Below are positions 17,901 through 25,999 of a DNA stretch of 31,869 nt, piece by piece. The notes under the pieces were generated by a model, which was not told where the DNA came from, searched no databases, and was given only the letters and a program-made list of their open reading frames with translations. A program made the position numbers and the translations under genes. Source of the stretch: a virus. The stretch is from positions 1 to 31,869 of the IMG/VR virus record IMGVR_UViG_3300022591_000042; one strand, 5' to 3'. How positions within the stretch are numbered: the first letter of the stretch is position 1; every line of letters starts with the position of its first letter.

Positions 17901-19500
17901 AACAACAATTACGGTTGGTGGTTCAGCAGGTAGTGGAAAAGAAAATAAAATAACATTGGGGGGTGGGGCTGGAAGTTTGGCAACAATTGATTCTAATACA
18001 GCCGCCACTGTATCATTATTCCCATCAAATACTTCAAGTGTTAGTATAGGATCCATTGTACCAACTTTAAGATTACAAACTGGACTTACTGGAAATACTT
18101 CTACATATATCGGTACACAAGTATCACAAACTGCCACTACTGCAGTATACATTGGAAAATCTGATACATCAGGGACTTCAGCAATCTATCTTGGTGCTAA
18201 AAATGATGGTACTACTACTACTGGAAAAGCAATATTAGATGCAACAACAGCTACTGCTAATGGTTACATTTTCCCAACTATAACAAGTGGTAACGTATAT
18301 TATAGTGATAATGCAGCTAATAGTTATTTTGGAAATTCAAATGTATCGTCAGTAACTTTAACAATTGGTGGAAATGCTACTGTAAATACTAATTTAATTG
18401 TAGGATCAAGCTCGGCTACTGGAACTAATAGTATAAAAATTGCTTCAAAAACAACTGGTGCAGTTAAAATAACAACTGATGTGACTACTGGATCCGCTAC
18501 TATTTTTGATACTGTATCTGGGTTAACAACTATTGGTGCAACCACAATAAGTACTGGAAACGGCAATGTGATGTTAGGTAAATCACCTAATCAAATTGCA
18601 AATGGAAAAGAAGTAGTTACTGCTGAATGGGTGTTAAACGCGCCTGGTGCAATTAATACAATCTCTAAAACAGTCACATCACCCACACCTACTGTTATCG
18701 ATATTACTGGAGCTACTGCGCCGGGTGCATTTTTATTTGACAAGTATCGTGCAGCAAAATATGTAATACAAGCAACACAGATTGCTGGCAACCCAACATC
18801 TGGTATTAGTAATTTTAGATCACAAAGTTCTGAATTATTAGTAACGCATGATGCTCCAGTTGTTACTTATAATTTAACCAGTAATAATACCGGCACTTCT
18901 ACCATTACAGTCACTTCCCCAACACTTAATGGACTATTGCTTGGCATGAAAGTATCAGTTTTATCTGCTGCCCAAACTACTGATGCAATTCCAGCTAATA
19001 CATTTATTGTGGCATCAACTGGAACTAATATAACATTAAGTTCTAACGTAACGGTGGCAACTAATTGTGTTATATTAGCTAAAATGGATAAGCCATATGA
19101 TACTGGTCCGTTAGGTACTAACATTAATGCGGCTGCTGGGACACAAATACAATTTAACAACAATGTTTCAAGTTCAGCTGGTGTAGTATACCCAGGCATG
19201 GTTATGACCTTTGTACCACCACAGGCTCCTGCAACTATTTTGGTTACGTCAGTGACTTCATTAGGTTTCACGTTAAGTAACACCATAACTGGCGTGACAA
19301 GAATGACAGGAAATCCACAAGTTTTTTCTACTGAATACGGGGTAGTTGAAACAAACGGAACAGTAGCAATATATAATGCAGATGTTAACGCATCATCACC
19401 ATATGAGATATTAATTTCTGCAACTGCAGTAACTACTTCTGGTACAACCCTTGTTCAAAATCTTTATAGAATTGAGAAAGAGCTTATTGAAATAATGTAA
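14962..19500 (+). CDS. Giant tail fibre, Thr/Ser/Gly-rich, with interrupted C-terminal domain
   Basis: This 1512-residue fibre protein begins MTNATNKQFLTRTGVLLPAG and consists of beta-rich, Thr/Ser/Asn-heavy repeats. Fibre signatures include ENGGTGSAGTTLS (about 414), GNLIVKGVQETVQSTTSVYT leading to DSVLELQKA (about 469-490), YNGSWKITSVSSGTLAVKI, and GGNLRVDGGTLTANMSSAGT (about 855). The C-terminal domain, from about residue 1261 (YRAAKYVIQATQI, SSELLVTHD), resumes as VFSTEYGVVETNGTVAIYNAD only after about 150 intervening residues that hold two copies of a 'GMxVS ... ITLSS'-like unit. An AGGAG lies 9 bases before the ATG. A hairpin after the stop may end transcription. The fibre role is inferred from composition and motifs; no receptor can be named. 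Confidence 0.78.
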   Translation: MTNATNKQFLTRTGVLLPAGSTTQAPLTFQQSSPTGNNLLSTISAGSIEWDGYNFYVTEASTNTTYGLNSYTSNTTTMTVVTGFFTGTANNVVTVNAVTSQPVRQQIAYKNSTILPPITKYRAAGLAIYKLDSTQQSVIVNGTPTLFDHLNYVYGYSTATQIYTDIAHINDTDDPESYTTITAYRAQKFAQAAAGVIMPPCVPGRKVTVMNDTPSALQIYPMARVTKTGATSNGTIFTLNSGETTNGLYPGMKIFSITGSGNGAIDVNASNRIVSILSTTQFVVDTLPTTAFTVNASVYSSLNFNTLSPQINGDSSFLSIQKQSMEFVADPDGVNWIMTGSAKISSTNGPATSNITMYSVLYANGVDPAGVTPVSTTTSTGSVLISGGSNSAPKYGQVNLSSGNNMITGILPPENGGTGSAGTTLSAASNTTVYSIMPSDTIVKVLNIGLGVPNIFIGNTASSSNVTINGNLIVKGVQETVQSTTSVYTDSVLELQKAASGGWMTSDPLVDVGLRYHEFNENNIPFFQIAGSAGASNTLILSDPIVLPVGSVVKVYMASAIGGITSTSPYAVSSSGSTTTINNVSYNQTVLTNASATALPSTSKTGYLTRVTNFTFTAITTSVISPATATTSAYVTATLSYNTTTYPGIFAVGDIITINGTSIATSVNNYNGSWKITSVSSGTLAVKIENTDTNKLPDGSGVVASGVAGTVYIDDHYAFTGWDNSSSNFYFYKESLETTTSGAGTGTVTGIYGNVKGSTFVSRPSGILPASDISTGMSIRVDPYTVIVDQTTAFNTVLPQASTVRIAQMTLDSYTTSASFTNAASLYIDNSPKATGGITITNAYAIQVGAGNVLFGGNLRVDGGTLTANMSSAGTFYLLNNSSVTGLSVGTSSVKTVIGAPNATVEIGTTGGTGSTLSLAAQSANTVTISANTANTASVFDDSNVSTGSLFANATSINVAKSTAVANSLDVKFGNNVTAGTTITVGGSAGSGKENKITLGGGAGSLATIDSNTAATVSLFPSNTSSVSIGSIVPTLRLQTGLTGNTSTYIGTQVSQTATTAVYIGKSDTSGTSAIYLGAKNDGTTTTGKAILDATTATANGYIFPTITSGNVYYSDNAANSYFGNSNVSSVTLTIGGNATVNTNLIVGSSSATGTNSIKIASKTTGAVKITTDVTTGSATIFDTVSGLTTIGATTISTGNGNVMLGKSPNQIANGKEVVTAEWVLNAPGAINTISKTVTSPTPTVIDITGATAPGAFLFDKYRAAKYVIQATQIAGNPTSGISNFRSQSSELLVTHDAPVVTYNLTSNNTGTSTITVTSPTLNGLLLGMKVSVLSAAQTTDAIPANTFIVASTGTNITLSSNVTVATNCVILAKMDKPYDTGPLGTNINAAAGTQIQFNNNVSSSAGVVYPGMVMTFVPPQAPATILVTSVTSLGFTLSNTITGVTRMTGNPQVFSTEYGVVETNGTVAIYNADVNASSPYEILISATAVTTSGTTLVQNLYRIEKELIEIM

Positions 19501-19501
19501 A

Positions 19502-19550
19502 TAGTAGAATGAGAATCAATCATGCACCAAATGGTGCATGATTACTACTA
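19502..19550 (+). terminator. Strong hairpin after the 14962-19500 fibre gene
   Basis: AATCATGCACC (19518-19528) pairs perfectly with GGTGCATGATT (19533-19543) around an AAAT loop. TAGTAG (19502-19507) can extend it with CTACTA (19545-19550) across an internal loop. Only ATTTTG follows, so it is a weak intrinsic terminator or an RNA-stabilising or processing hairpin between two fibre genes. Confidence 0.55.
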
Positions 19551-19572
19551 ATTTTGTGGATAGGGAAACAGA

Positions 19573-22500
19573 ATGACAACTACAAGTTTTAAAGAATTTA
19601 ACGCAAGAAATGGCGCAGTTATTGGCACGCTAAAATCAAATTACATAAAAATCTCAGGTGGGACAACAACAACTGACCCTACTGTTATTACAACAATTGC
19701 AACAAATACCAGTTATGCTGACATAAATCTGAATTTAATTCCTGCAGGTACTGGATATGTTACTGTAACAGGGGGTTCTGGATTTATTATAGGATCATCT
19801 ACTACTGGTTTAACTGCTACTACTACTGGAATTACTAGAAATAATAATAGTCAACCAGGTGATTTATTATTAAGTCCATCAAGTACTGGATATGTTACTG
19901 TAACAGGTGGCTCTGGATTTATTATAGGAACATCTACTACTGGTTTAACTGCTACTACTAATTCTATTACTGTTAAAAACGGAACAACAAATACTGATTT
20001 AAATTTATATGGATCAGTAAGTGGTCATGTAGTTTCAAATAATAATTTTAACGCACCAACGTTGGAGTTAAGTGCAGCATCACCGGCAACACCTATTAAG
20101 GTTGCATCTACGATGCCTGTGTATAACCTCAATATATTAGGTGCTAATATAACTGCTGGAACACCTGGAACTGGTTCATTTACCACTTTTACAATTCCTG
20201 ATCTAGTTTCTATGAGTGCAGATACCGGATCAATAGATGTTGTTATTACACCACGTGATTCAAAAGGATATGATTTAACACCAATAACGAGTACTATAAA
20301 GTATAGTGTATCTAGGTCTTCAACAACGGTAGTTCAAGCACCATATTTTTATATTAATACAACTGGGAACAGTTTTACTAAAAATGTAAATGGTTCATTT
20401 TCACCGCCGTCAATTACAATAACCACTACATTTGGTTTAATAACGGGCATCACGTATCAGTGGTATAAAAACGGTACGATTATTAATTTAGCTAACACAA
20501 GCTCGTATACTATTGTTGGTCTAACAGATTACGCTGGCATACCAACAAACACGTATTCATGTACAGCAACTGGGACATACAATGGCAGTACAATTTCTAT
20601 CACTGACTATTATACTATACCAATAAATAACACAGGATCGACTCCAGCAATTTTATTATACAGTGAAAATGTTTTAATGAAGGCCCCCGCCACTGGATAT
20701 GCGACTATTGTTAAAGCACCAAGCACCTCCAATGACATCCAAGTTTATGATAGTACTGGAGCCTTACTTCAATATGGTACTCAAGGTGCTAACACATTTA
20801 GTTGTCATATAATTGCACAAACAAATGTGAATGTTGGTGTTGGTTCATCATTTATTCCTGCAAAATCTTTAGGATCAAATACTAGCACTACAACTGGAAC
20901 TTTATTTTTACGTGATGATCAATCATGGGCACCAGTCAGCCAAGCCGCCAACTCAGCTATAGCATTAAGTGAAAATAATAATAATGTAACACTATACATT
21001 GGTTCATCCGATTCTACTGCTGGAAACTGGAGTACTGGTAATGTTTCAAAAGGTTTTACTTATGTACCAAGCACTGGCACCTTAACTGTATCTGGGACTT
21101 CGTCTACTATTGTTATCGGGTCAACTACTAATTTAACGTTGACTACTAATAAGATCTCTGTTACTTCTAGTTCTACCACTGATCTAATATTACAGCCATC
21201 TAGCACTTCTGCATATGTTAATGTAACTAATAGTGCCGGATTTATTATAGGAACATCTACTACTGGTTTAACTGCTACTACTAATTCTATTACTGTTAAA
21301 AACGGAACATCAAATACTGATCTAATATTAACACCAGCTGGAAATGGTACTGTTTCTAGTGCAGCAGCAATATATGCTAAATCATTTGAATCATCTGTTG
21401 GTACTGGGACTGCTCCAATAAAGGTCGCATCTACTACGGTTGTTGACAACCTTACGATTTATGGTAAAAATGTAACAGGTACAACAGGGACATATGTTCC
21501 TGCAGCATCGTTAGGGTCATCTGTAGGAAGTCCGGTAGGATCAAAGTTTTTACGTGATGATCAAACATGGGCAACTGCTAATATAGCACTAAGTGAAAAT
21601 ACTGGAAGTATTGCATTATATCTTGGAATGTCAGATTCTACTGCTGGAAACTGGACTACTGGTAATGTTTCAAAAGGTTTTACTTATGTACCAAGCTCTG
21701 GTACCTTAAACGTATCTGGGTCTTCGTCTAATATTGTTATCGGTACAACTACTACTGGGTTATCGATTACTACCAATTCTATTACTGCTAAAAATGGAAC
21801 AGCAGACACCAATTTAACTTTAAATGCTGGGGTTACTACTGGTGAGGTTCAAATAATAGGACCTGGAAGATTACGAGTGGGTGCAGGTACTAATTATATT
21901 TTCTTAACATCCGGTGGGGTTACTGCATATGGTACCGACGCAAACTTGCAGATAAATGGTCAAGGAAATGGGTATGTTGTTACGGGTGGAAAGTTCAAAG
22001 CTAATGTATTAGAATCATCTGTGGTTGTGGGTACTGCCCCATTAATTATCGCATCTACTACACCAGTAGACAATCTTAATATTTTAGGTGCAAATGTAAC
22101 AAGTGGATCTATTGGGAATTCTTATGTACCAGTAAAATCATTGGGTAGTGGTTCAGCTACTGCTGGGAATCTATTTTTGGCAGATAACAGTACTTGGAAA
22201 TCTGGTAATATTGCGATTAGCACTGAGGAGTTATCAGCAAATAAACATTACATAGGCTCTTCAACATCAGTGACATCCGGTGATTTTTGGAGTATTGCGT
22301 ACATGTCTACAAATTTGTATTATTATCCTGTATCTGGAACATTAAATGCATCTATTTTTAATTCTACATCTGATAAAAATAAAAAAACAGATATAAAACA
22401 AATAGAAAATGCATTAAATATTATATCAGGTATTAATGGAGTAACATTTAAATGGAAGGAAAATAACTTAAAATCTGCCGGTTTAATTGCCCAGGATGTT

Positions 22501-22632
22501 GAAAAGTATTTACCGGAGCTAGTAAATTCTGATGATGATGTAAAATCATTAAATTATAACGGTATTATTGGTGTATTAGTTGAAGCAGTAAAAGAATTAA
22601 CAGAACGGGTAAAGATATTAGAACAACCTTAA
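19573..22632 (+). CDS. Tail fibre/spike with Ig-like domain and C-terminal S74 intramolecular chaperone
   Basis: This is a 1019-residue fibre. Residues 1-250 and 360-930 carry repeats of GFIIGTSTTGLTATTNSIT type and of NVSKGFTYVPSTGTLTVSG type. Residues about 257-355 look Ig-like, with a YQWYKNGT strand and YSCTATGTY. The C-terminus from Ser933 (STSDKNKKTDI ... GVTFKWKE ... SAGLIAQDVEKYLPELV ... GVLVEAVKEL) is a classic peptidase S74/endosialidase chaperone domain. In that family it trimerises the fibre and releases itself by cutting just before the Ser of the S-D pair, here Ser933-Asp934. The mature fibre would then be about 932 residues. The final helix is a likely trimer coiled coil. The gene is convergent with the Nudix gene, overlapping by 4 bases at the stops. 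It is probably the outermost receptor-binding fibre. Confidence 0.88.
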   Translation: MTTTSFKEFNARNGAVIGTLKSNYIKISGGTTTTDPTVITTIATNTSYADINLNLIPAGTGYVTVTGGSGFIIGSSTTGLTATTTGITRNNNSQPGDLLLSPSSTGYVTVTGGSGFIIGTSTTGLTATTNSITVKNGTTNTDLNLYGSVSGHVVSNNNFNAPTLELSAASPATPIKVASTMPVYNLNILGANITAGTPGTGSFTTFTIPDLVSMSADTGSIDVVITPRDSKGYDLTPITSTIKYSVSRSSTTVVQAPYFYINTTGNSFTKNVNGSFSPPSITITTTFGLITGITYQWYKNGTIINLANTSSYTIVGLTDYAGIPTNTYSCTATGTYNGSTISITDYYTIPINNTGSTPAILLYSENVLMKAPATGYATIVKAPSTSNDIQVYDSTGALLQYGTQGANTFSCHIIAQTNVNVGVGSSFIPAKSLGSNTSTTTGTLFLRDDQSWAPVSQAANSAIALSENNNNVTLYIGSSDSTAGNWSTGNVSKGFTYVPSTGTLTVSGTSSTIVIGSTTNLTLTTNKISVTSSSTTDLILQPSSTSAYVNVTNSAGFIIGTSTTGLTATTNSITVKNGTSNTDLILTPAGNGTVSSAAAIYAKSFESSVGTGTAPIKVASTTVVDNLTIYGKNVTGTTGTYVPAASLGSSVGSPVGSKFLRDDQTWATANIALSENTGSIALYLGMSDSTAGNWTTGNVSKGFTYVPSSGTLNVSGSSSNIVIGTTTTGLSITTNSITAKNGTADTNLTLNAGVTTGEVQIIGPGRLRVGAGTNYIFLTSGGVTAYGTDANLQINGQGNGYVVTGGKFKANVLESSVVVGTAPLIIASTTPVDNLNILGANVTSGSIGNSYVPVKSLGSGSATAGNLFLADNSTWKSGNIAISTEELSANKHYIGSSTSVTSGDFWSIAYMSTNLYYYPVSGTLNASIFNSTSDKNKKTDIKQIENALNIISGINGVTFKWKENNLKSAGLIAQDVEKYLPELVNSDDDVKSLNYNGIIGVLVEAVKELTERVKILEQP
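19749..19988 (+). repeat. Tandem direct repeat within the S74 fibre gene
   Basis: TACTGGATATGTTACTGTAA begins at 19749 and again at 19884, each followed by a near-identical run encoding GSGFIIG(S/T)STTGLTATT. The unit length is about 135 bases. The second copy continues into the 72-base stretch repeated exactly at 21238-21309. Confidence 0.8.
21010..21119 (+). repeat. About 110-base direct repeat, second copy at 21634-21743
   Basis: Both copies start GATTCTACTGCTGGAAACTG and share a long run encoding GNVSKGFTYVPS, with a few differences near the end. They lie 624 bases apart, so a larger module of about 208 codons was duplicated within the fibre. Confidence 0.8.
21238..21309 (+). repeat. 72-base exact copy of 19915-19986
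   Basis: By eye, bases 21238-21309 are identical to 19915-19986, encoding GFIIGTSTTGLTATTNSITV and the following KNGT. Identity at nucleotide level, including third positions, points to recent duplication or gene conversion within the fibre gene. Confidence 0.85.
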
Positions 22633-23087
22633 TATATTAGCTCTATCAATTCAAATATAGTTTGTAATTTAGTTCTTATTATTTTATTAGAGAAACTATT
22701 TTTTAAACCTTGATGTAGTGGGCGTGGAGCATTTGAGATATTGGACCACGCCCATCCACAGTGTTCATCACTTAATACTGGAATAAATTCATCTTCGATG
22801 ATACATAAGTACGTATGAAAACTAAAAATAGAATCAGTTGAAACAAAAGTTTCTAATGGTATTGTCTTTATTATAACTGGATGAGTACCAATTTCTTCAA
22901 CTATTTCTCTGCACAACCCTTGCCATGGTGTTTCATAAGACATGTTAGTCCCTCCAACTAAACCCCAAGTTCCTTGATGTTTGCCATGAGTTTTTTGAAG
23001 TAATAGCACTCTTTGTGTTTTTTTAGAATAAAATAATGCACCAGATGCAATAATTGGATCTTTATGATTTATAGTACCAATCTCCAT
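22629..23087 (-). CDS. Nudix hydrolase
   Basis: This 152-residue protein would hydrolyse a nucleoside diphosphate linked to another moiety (X); the substrate is unknown. A complete Nudix box spans residues 46-68: G46, E52, R60-E61, E64-E65 and G67, fitting G-x5-E-x7-R-E-U-x-E-E-x-G-U, with Thr in the last position. The preceding beta strands (IIASGALFY, RVLLLQKT) and GTWGLVGG are typical of the fold. The start overlaps the gp15-like gene by 19 bases, so it is the third gene of a minus-strand operon with gp14 and gp15, an unusual setting for a nucleotide hydrolase. Its stop overlaps the stop of the S74 fibre gene. Candidate substrates from the wider family include dNTPs, ADP-ribose, dinucleoside polyphosphates and capped RNA; nothing here decides between them. 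Confidence 0.88.
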   Translation of the reverse strand: MEIGTINHKDPIIASGALFYSKKTQRVLLLQKTHGKHQGTWGLVGGTNMSYETPWQGLCREIVEEIGTHPVIIKTIPLETFVSTDSIFSFHTYLCIIEDEFIPVLSDEHCGWAWSNISNAPRPLHQGLKNSFSNKIIRTKLQTIFELIELIY

Positions 23088-24517
23088 TTTCCTACCTCAT
23101 AAACACCTTCAAAACTTTTATTCCAATATACACCATTCCATATATACTGAACATTTGTATGAATATTGGTTTGCCATAATATTGTATCATGTTCCAAATT
23201 TGAATCAAAAATTACGACCCAACGTTCCCCAGTATACTCAATAATATCGTTTGCATGTGCATAAAAATCTATACCAGCTACAGATTTCCAAGCATCAGGG
23301 CCAGATAAATTTAAAATATTGCTAATGTCTTCAATAATTAAAAACCGTTTTCCCGTTGGAATTAGTTGGTCACTTGATTCATTATTTGGTCTTTTTGGAT
23401 TATACGAAGTAGGATCAATTATAGCATCAAATGTCCCTGGGCTTAACGGTCTAAAAGAAGCTGATGCGGTATAACCAATATCTATATCTAGTTTACCATT
23501 GGAATCTATACCAGTATTTGAAACCAATGTATCTAAATCCCAATTTACTGTCAAAATACTATTATTAAATTCGTCAACAGATATTGTTCCTGATACTTCT
23601 GAACCACCAGGCTGTTGTAAATATATTCTACTTGCATTAGGAAAATATAACGAGGGATAAAGATTTAAAATACTATCCCAATTAATTGAAGAACCATGTT
23701 TAACTGGAATATCTAAATGTGAAAATTCATTTTCAATAATTTCAGATGGATCAACAAGAATAACGTGATTACCATTTACAATTACTTTAAAATTATCAAC
23801 TGTTATTGTTTTCTTATCCCAGCTGTCATTTGTATTCATTGGATCACTTATATCAAAATTACTATTTGCAACAATACGAGTTATTACGCCCAAATGTTTT
23901 ACTTTTACTGGTGGACTTAACCATATAGGTGTGTCTAAGGATATTGTTGCATACTCAATATTTGATTCAGGACCAACTGGTATAGATTTATTAGACCAAG
24001 TTATGTCAGATAAATTTAACACAGATAAACTTGTCCAATCAATAAAATTATTATTGGTTTGTATTTCTAAACTAGGGTTAAATAACACCAAAATTTGTTC
24101 CATTAACTGTAATTTTTGATCAGTGCTAGATGTCCATATATCTGCTTTTAATGATAGCATAAAAGGTGTGGGCATTAACCGTTCAACGGTATAATTCCTA
24201 CCAGGTGCATTTGTATACGTATTTGATGAATCTATGCCACGTTCTCTAATATTTACTGCACTAACATGTGATGCATTTGCTAATCTTGTATTATCTAACT
24301 TTAAACCAGTTACATACACACTAATTCTAGGAGATGAATTAATAATGTTTTCTGAATTTTGACGGATTATATTTGCAACTTGTCTGTCAGCATCACCATA
24401 TAAAACAGGAACTTGAACAAGTGTTCCATCTTCGTATTTTACTACAAAATTACCAAACACGCGCATTACTTGATTTATGTATCTACGTATTATCCCATCA
24501 TAAAAATGTTGTGCCAT
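23069..24517 (-). CDS. 15: Tail completion / sheath stabiliser, gp15-like, with long C-terminal extension
   Basis: This 482-residue protein would cap the tail after sheath assembly and contact the neck. The N-terminal half follows the T4 gp15 pattern: FYDGIIRRYINQVMRVF, then VQVPVLYGD, PRISVYVTGLKLD, RLMPTPFMLSLKADIWTSS, DQKLQLMEQILVLFNPSLEI. T4 gp15 is about 272 residues, so roughly residues 230-482 are extra. The extension ends in a Trp/Tyr-rich segment (ANDIIEYTGERWVVIFD, QYIWNGVYWNKSF, GKWRLVL) similar to the 'GDxW' modules in the gp14-like and sheath proteins. The start codon overlaps the last base of the gp14-like stop (TAATG), so translation is probably coupled. Similar long forms occur in cyanophage-type T4-like phages, to my knowledge. 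The assignment is from remembered family patterns, not a search. Confidence 0.75.
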   Translation of the reverse strand: MAQHFYDGIIRRYINQVMRVFGNFVVKYEDGTLVQVPVLYGDADRQVANIIRQNSENIINSSPRISVYVTGLKLDNTRLANASHVSAVNIRERGIDSSNTYTNAPGRNYTVERLMPTPFMLSLKADIWTSSTDQKLQLMEQILVLFNPSLEIQTNNNFIDWTSLSVLNLSDITWSNKSIPVGPESNIEYATISLDTPIWLSPPVKVKHLGVITRIVANSNFDISDPMNTNDSWDKKTITVDNFKVIVNGNHVILVDPSEIIENEFSHLDIPVKHGSSINWDSILNLYPSLYFPNASRIYLQQPGGSEVSGTISVDEFNNSILTVNWDLDTLVSNTGIDSNGKLDIDIGYTASASFRPLSPGTFDAIIDPTSYNPKRPNNESSDQLIPTGKRFLIIEDISNILNLSGPDAWKSVAGIDFYAHANDIIEYTGERWVVIFDSNLEHDTILWQTNIHTNVQYIWNGVYWNKSFEGVYEVGKWRLVL

Positions 24518-25920
24518 TAGAAATCCGCCTTTGGTTTTAGTGCTTTGGAAAGACTTTGACGCTGACTTTCCCTAGTATTATATAAAGAAACTGTCCAAAC
24601 ACCATCATATGGTATGGTTTGTTGAATATTGTTGATAATTGGTAAATGAATAACAATTTTTTCAATACCATTTACTAATCTATTTTCTATTAAATTAGGA
24701 TGATCTGCTAGTGAAAAATCTAATTCAGAAATACTTTCCTTCAAAACAACATACGGTGCATTAACATAATTAATATTAGTTACTACAACAATATCATTAG
24801 TTAAAAGTCTAACATCATCCGTGCCAATTACATCGTGATATATGAATTTTGTATTATTAATAAATCCAAATTTTAAAGTATCTCTTGTATTTGTATTTGT
24901 CATTGTTGTTCTAACTGCATCTTCTACTTTTGACCATTTGTTATCAATAAATTTAAATAATCGGTTTGGCAAAAAATCAGTACGTAAGAAAAAATCATTA
25001 TTTTCTGGATTATTTGGAAATTGAATTCCTTGTCCATAATTATAACCATTATATGGAATTCCATCTCCTAACAAATAACCAGAATACCCATCCTTTAATG
25101 GTTTTGCGTTGACTTCACTTGCTAATATCCCGCCACTACTTGCATTGGAATCAGAATCTGCAGTAACTATCATTGCTCTATTAGTTACTGGATCCATTGC
25201 TAATGTATAAAACTGCTGTGTTTCATATCCACTTAAAGGTGCATCTGCTTCTGCTTGAGCTAAAACTTGATTACTAATTTCCATTTCTTTACGATGGGTG
25301 CTTAATAAATCTCGTAACGTAAAATTACTATCTTCAGATGCGGGTTTATCTAATATGTCTGAAAATTGCTGATTATCAGTTATTTTTTTAAGTTTTAATC
25401 TATACAGATGAGGATACCAAGTAACACTAAATCCTTCACTGGCCCTTCCAACATCTTCTATTACATAATATCTAGGAAGACTAATGTCATAATCATTTAG
25501 TGCAAAATCATCTTTTAAGTTGGGTAATTCAAAGACATCACCACTCATTGGTTTACGACCAATAAATGAAATAAAATCATTAATATGAACTGTCATGAAT
25601 AAGGTATCATTATCTATAAACATACCAAACTGACTTAAATTAAAATCAATATCTGAAACCTTATAAAAACCACGAAGTTTATAAATCTCTTCGTCGTATT
25701 TTCTATCTCTATTTTCTAAAAATAACAAATCTTGAATATTTGTTACATCTAACGAATCATATATTGGTTGATCAGCAGTTCCAGTTGTATTAACTTTTGG
25801 CCCAAGATACTTATGTAAATAAACATCTACTCCCCCAGCTTGAAACATTCTGCTTATTTGTTTATCAAAAAACTTATAATTGTTGCCTTTTTCTGGGCGA
25901 AATAATGATAATCTTGGCAC
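24517..25920 (-). CDS. 14: Neck protein, gp14-like (GTG start)
   Basis: This is a 467-residue predicted neck protein joining head and tail. The start codon is GTG (CAC on the plus strand at 25918-25920), with AAGGAG 6 bases upstream. Features seen are SLFRPEKGNNYKFFDKQISRMF, then GGVDVYLHKYLGPK, IQDLLFLENRDRKYD, FNLSQFGMFIDND and RKPMSGDVFELPNLKDD. The order 'aromatic-x-R-M-F ... G-D-V-Y-L-H-K-Y ... E-N-R-D ... G-D-[VL]-[FI]-x-[LF]-P' fits the gp14-type neck family, but T4 gp14 is only about 256 residues. Residues about 303-330 (NNDFFLRTDFLPNRLFKFID, then NKW) hold a module like those in gp15 and the sheath. The gene heads the minus-strand operon, with gp15-like and Nudix genes behind it. It is called gp14 mainly from motif order and from its neighbours gp13 and gp15. 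Confidence 0.65.
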   Translation of the reverse strand: MPRLSLFRPEKGNNYKFFDKQISRMFQAGGVDVYLHKYLGPKVNTTGTADQPIYDSLDVTNIQDLLFLENRDRKYDEEIYKLRGFYKVSDIDFNLSQFGMFIDNDTLFMTVHINDFISFIGRKPMSGDVFELPNLKDDFALNDYDISLPRYYVIEDVGRASEGFSVTWYPHLYRLKLKKITDNQQFSDILDKPASEDSNFTLRDLLSTHRKEMEISNQVLAQAEADAPLSGYETQQFYTLAMDPVTNRAMIVTADSDSNASSGGILASEVNAKPLKDGYSGYLLGDGIPYNGYNYGQGIQFPNNPENNDFFLRTDFLPNRLFKFIDNKWSKVEDAVRTTMTNTNTRDTLKFGFINNTKFIYHDVIGTDDVRLLTNDIVVVTNINYVNAPYVVLKESISELDFSLADHPNLIENRLVNGIEKIVIHLPIINNIQQTIPYDGVWTVSLYNTRESQRQSLSKALKPKADF

Positions 25921-25941
25921 ATTTAACTCCTTACTTTATTT

Positions 25942-25951
25942 GATATTTATC
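25942..25951 (-). promoter_or_regulatory. Late-promoter-like element for the gp14-gp15-Nudix operon
   Basis: On the minus strand the site reads GATAAATATC, one or two changes from the recurrent GATAAATACT. It lies about 21 bases before the GTG start, with AAGGAG in between. Position and resemblance support a late promoter; it is not proven. Confidence 0.5.
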
Positions 25952-25979
25952 ACTTTATCTGTACATGTTTTACTAAATA

Positions 25980-25987
25980 TATAAATA
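25980..25987 (+). promoter_or_regulatory. TATAAATA, possible late promoter for gp13
   Basis: This is an exact match to the T4 late core, and it runs into AAGGAG (25987-25992). It lies only 12 bases before the ATG at 26000, so a start 6-8 bases downstream would fall at the end of, or beyond, the ribosome-binding site. It may be chance AT-rich sequence, or a promoter giving a near-leaderless transcript. Confidence 0.3.
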
Positions 25988-25999
25988 AGGAGAATTAAT

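Noticed and set aside
17589-18152. Long minus-strand open frame (187 codons) opposite the 1512-residue fibre
   Set aside because: It is antisense to a clear fibre gene with strong repeats; its Val/Pro-rich composition is what the reverse complement of Thr/Gly/Asn-rich fibre codons gives, and it has no ribosome-binding site.
22630-22680. Terminator between the convergent S74 fibre and Nudix genes
   Set aside because: The two stops overlap and I found no stem of useful length followed by a T-run.
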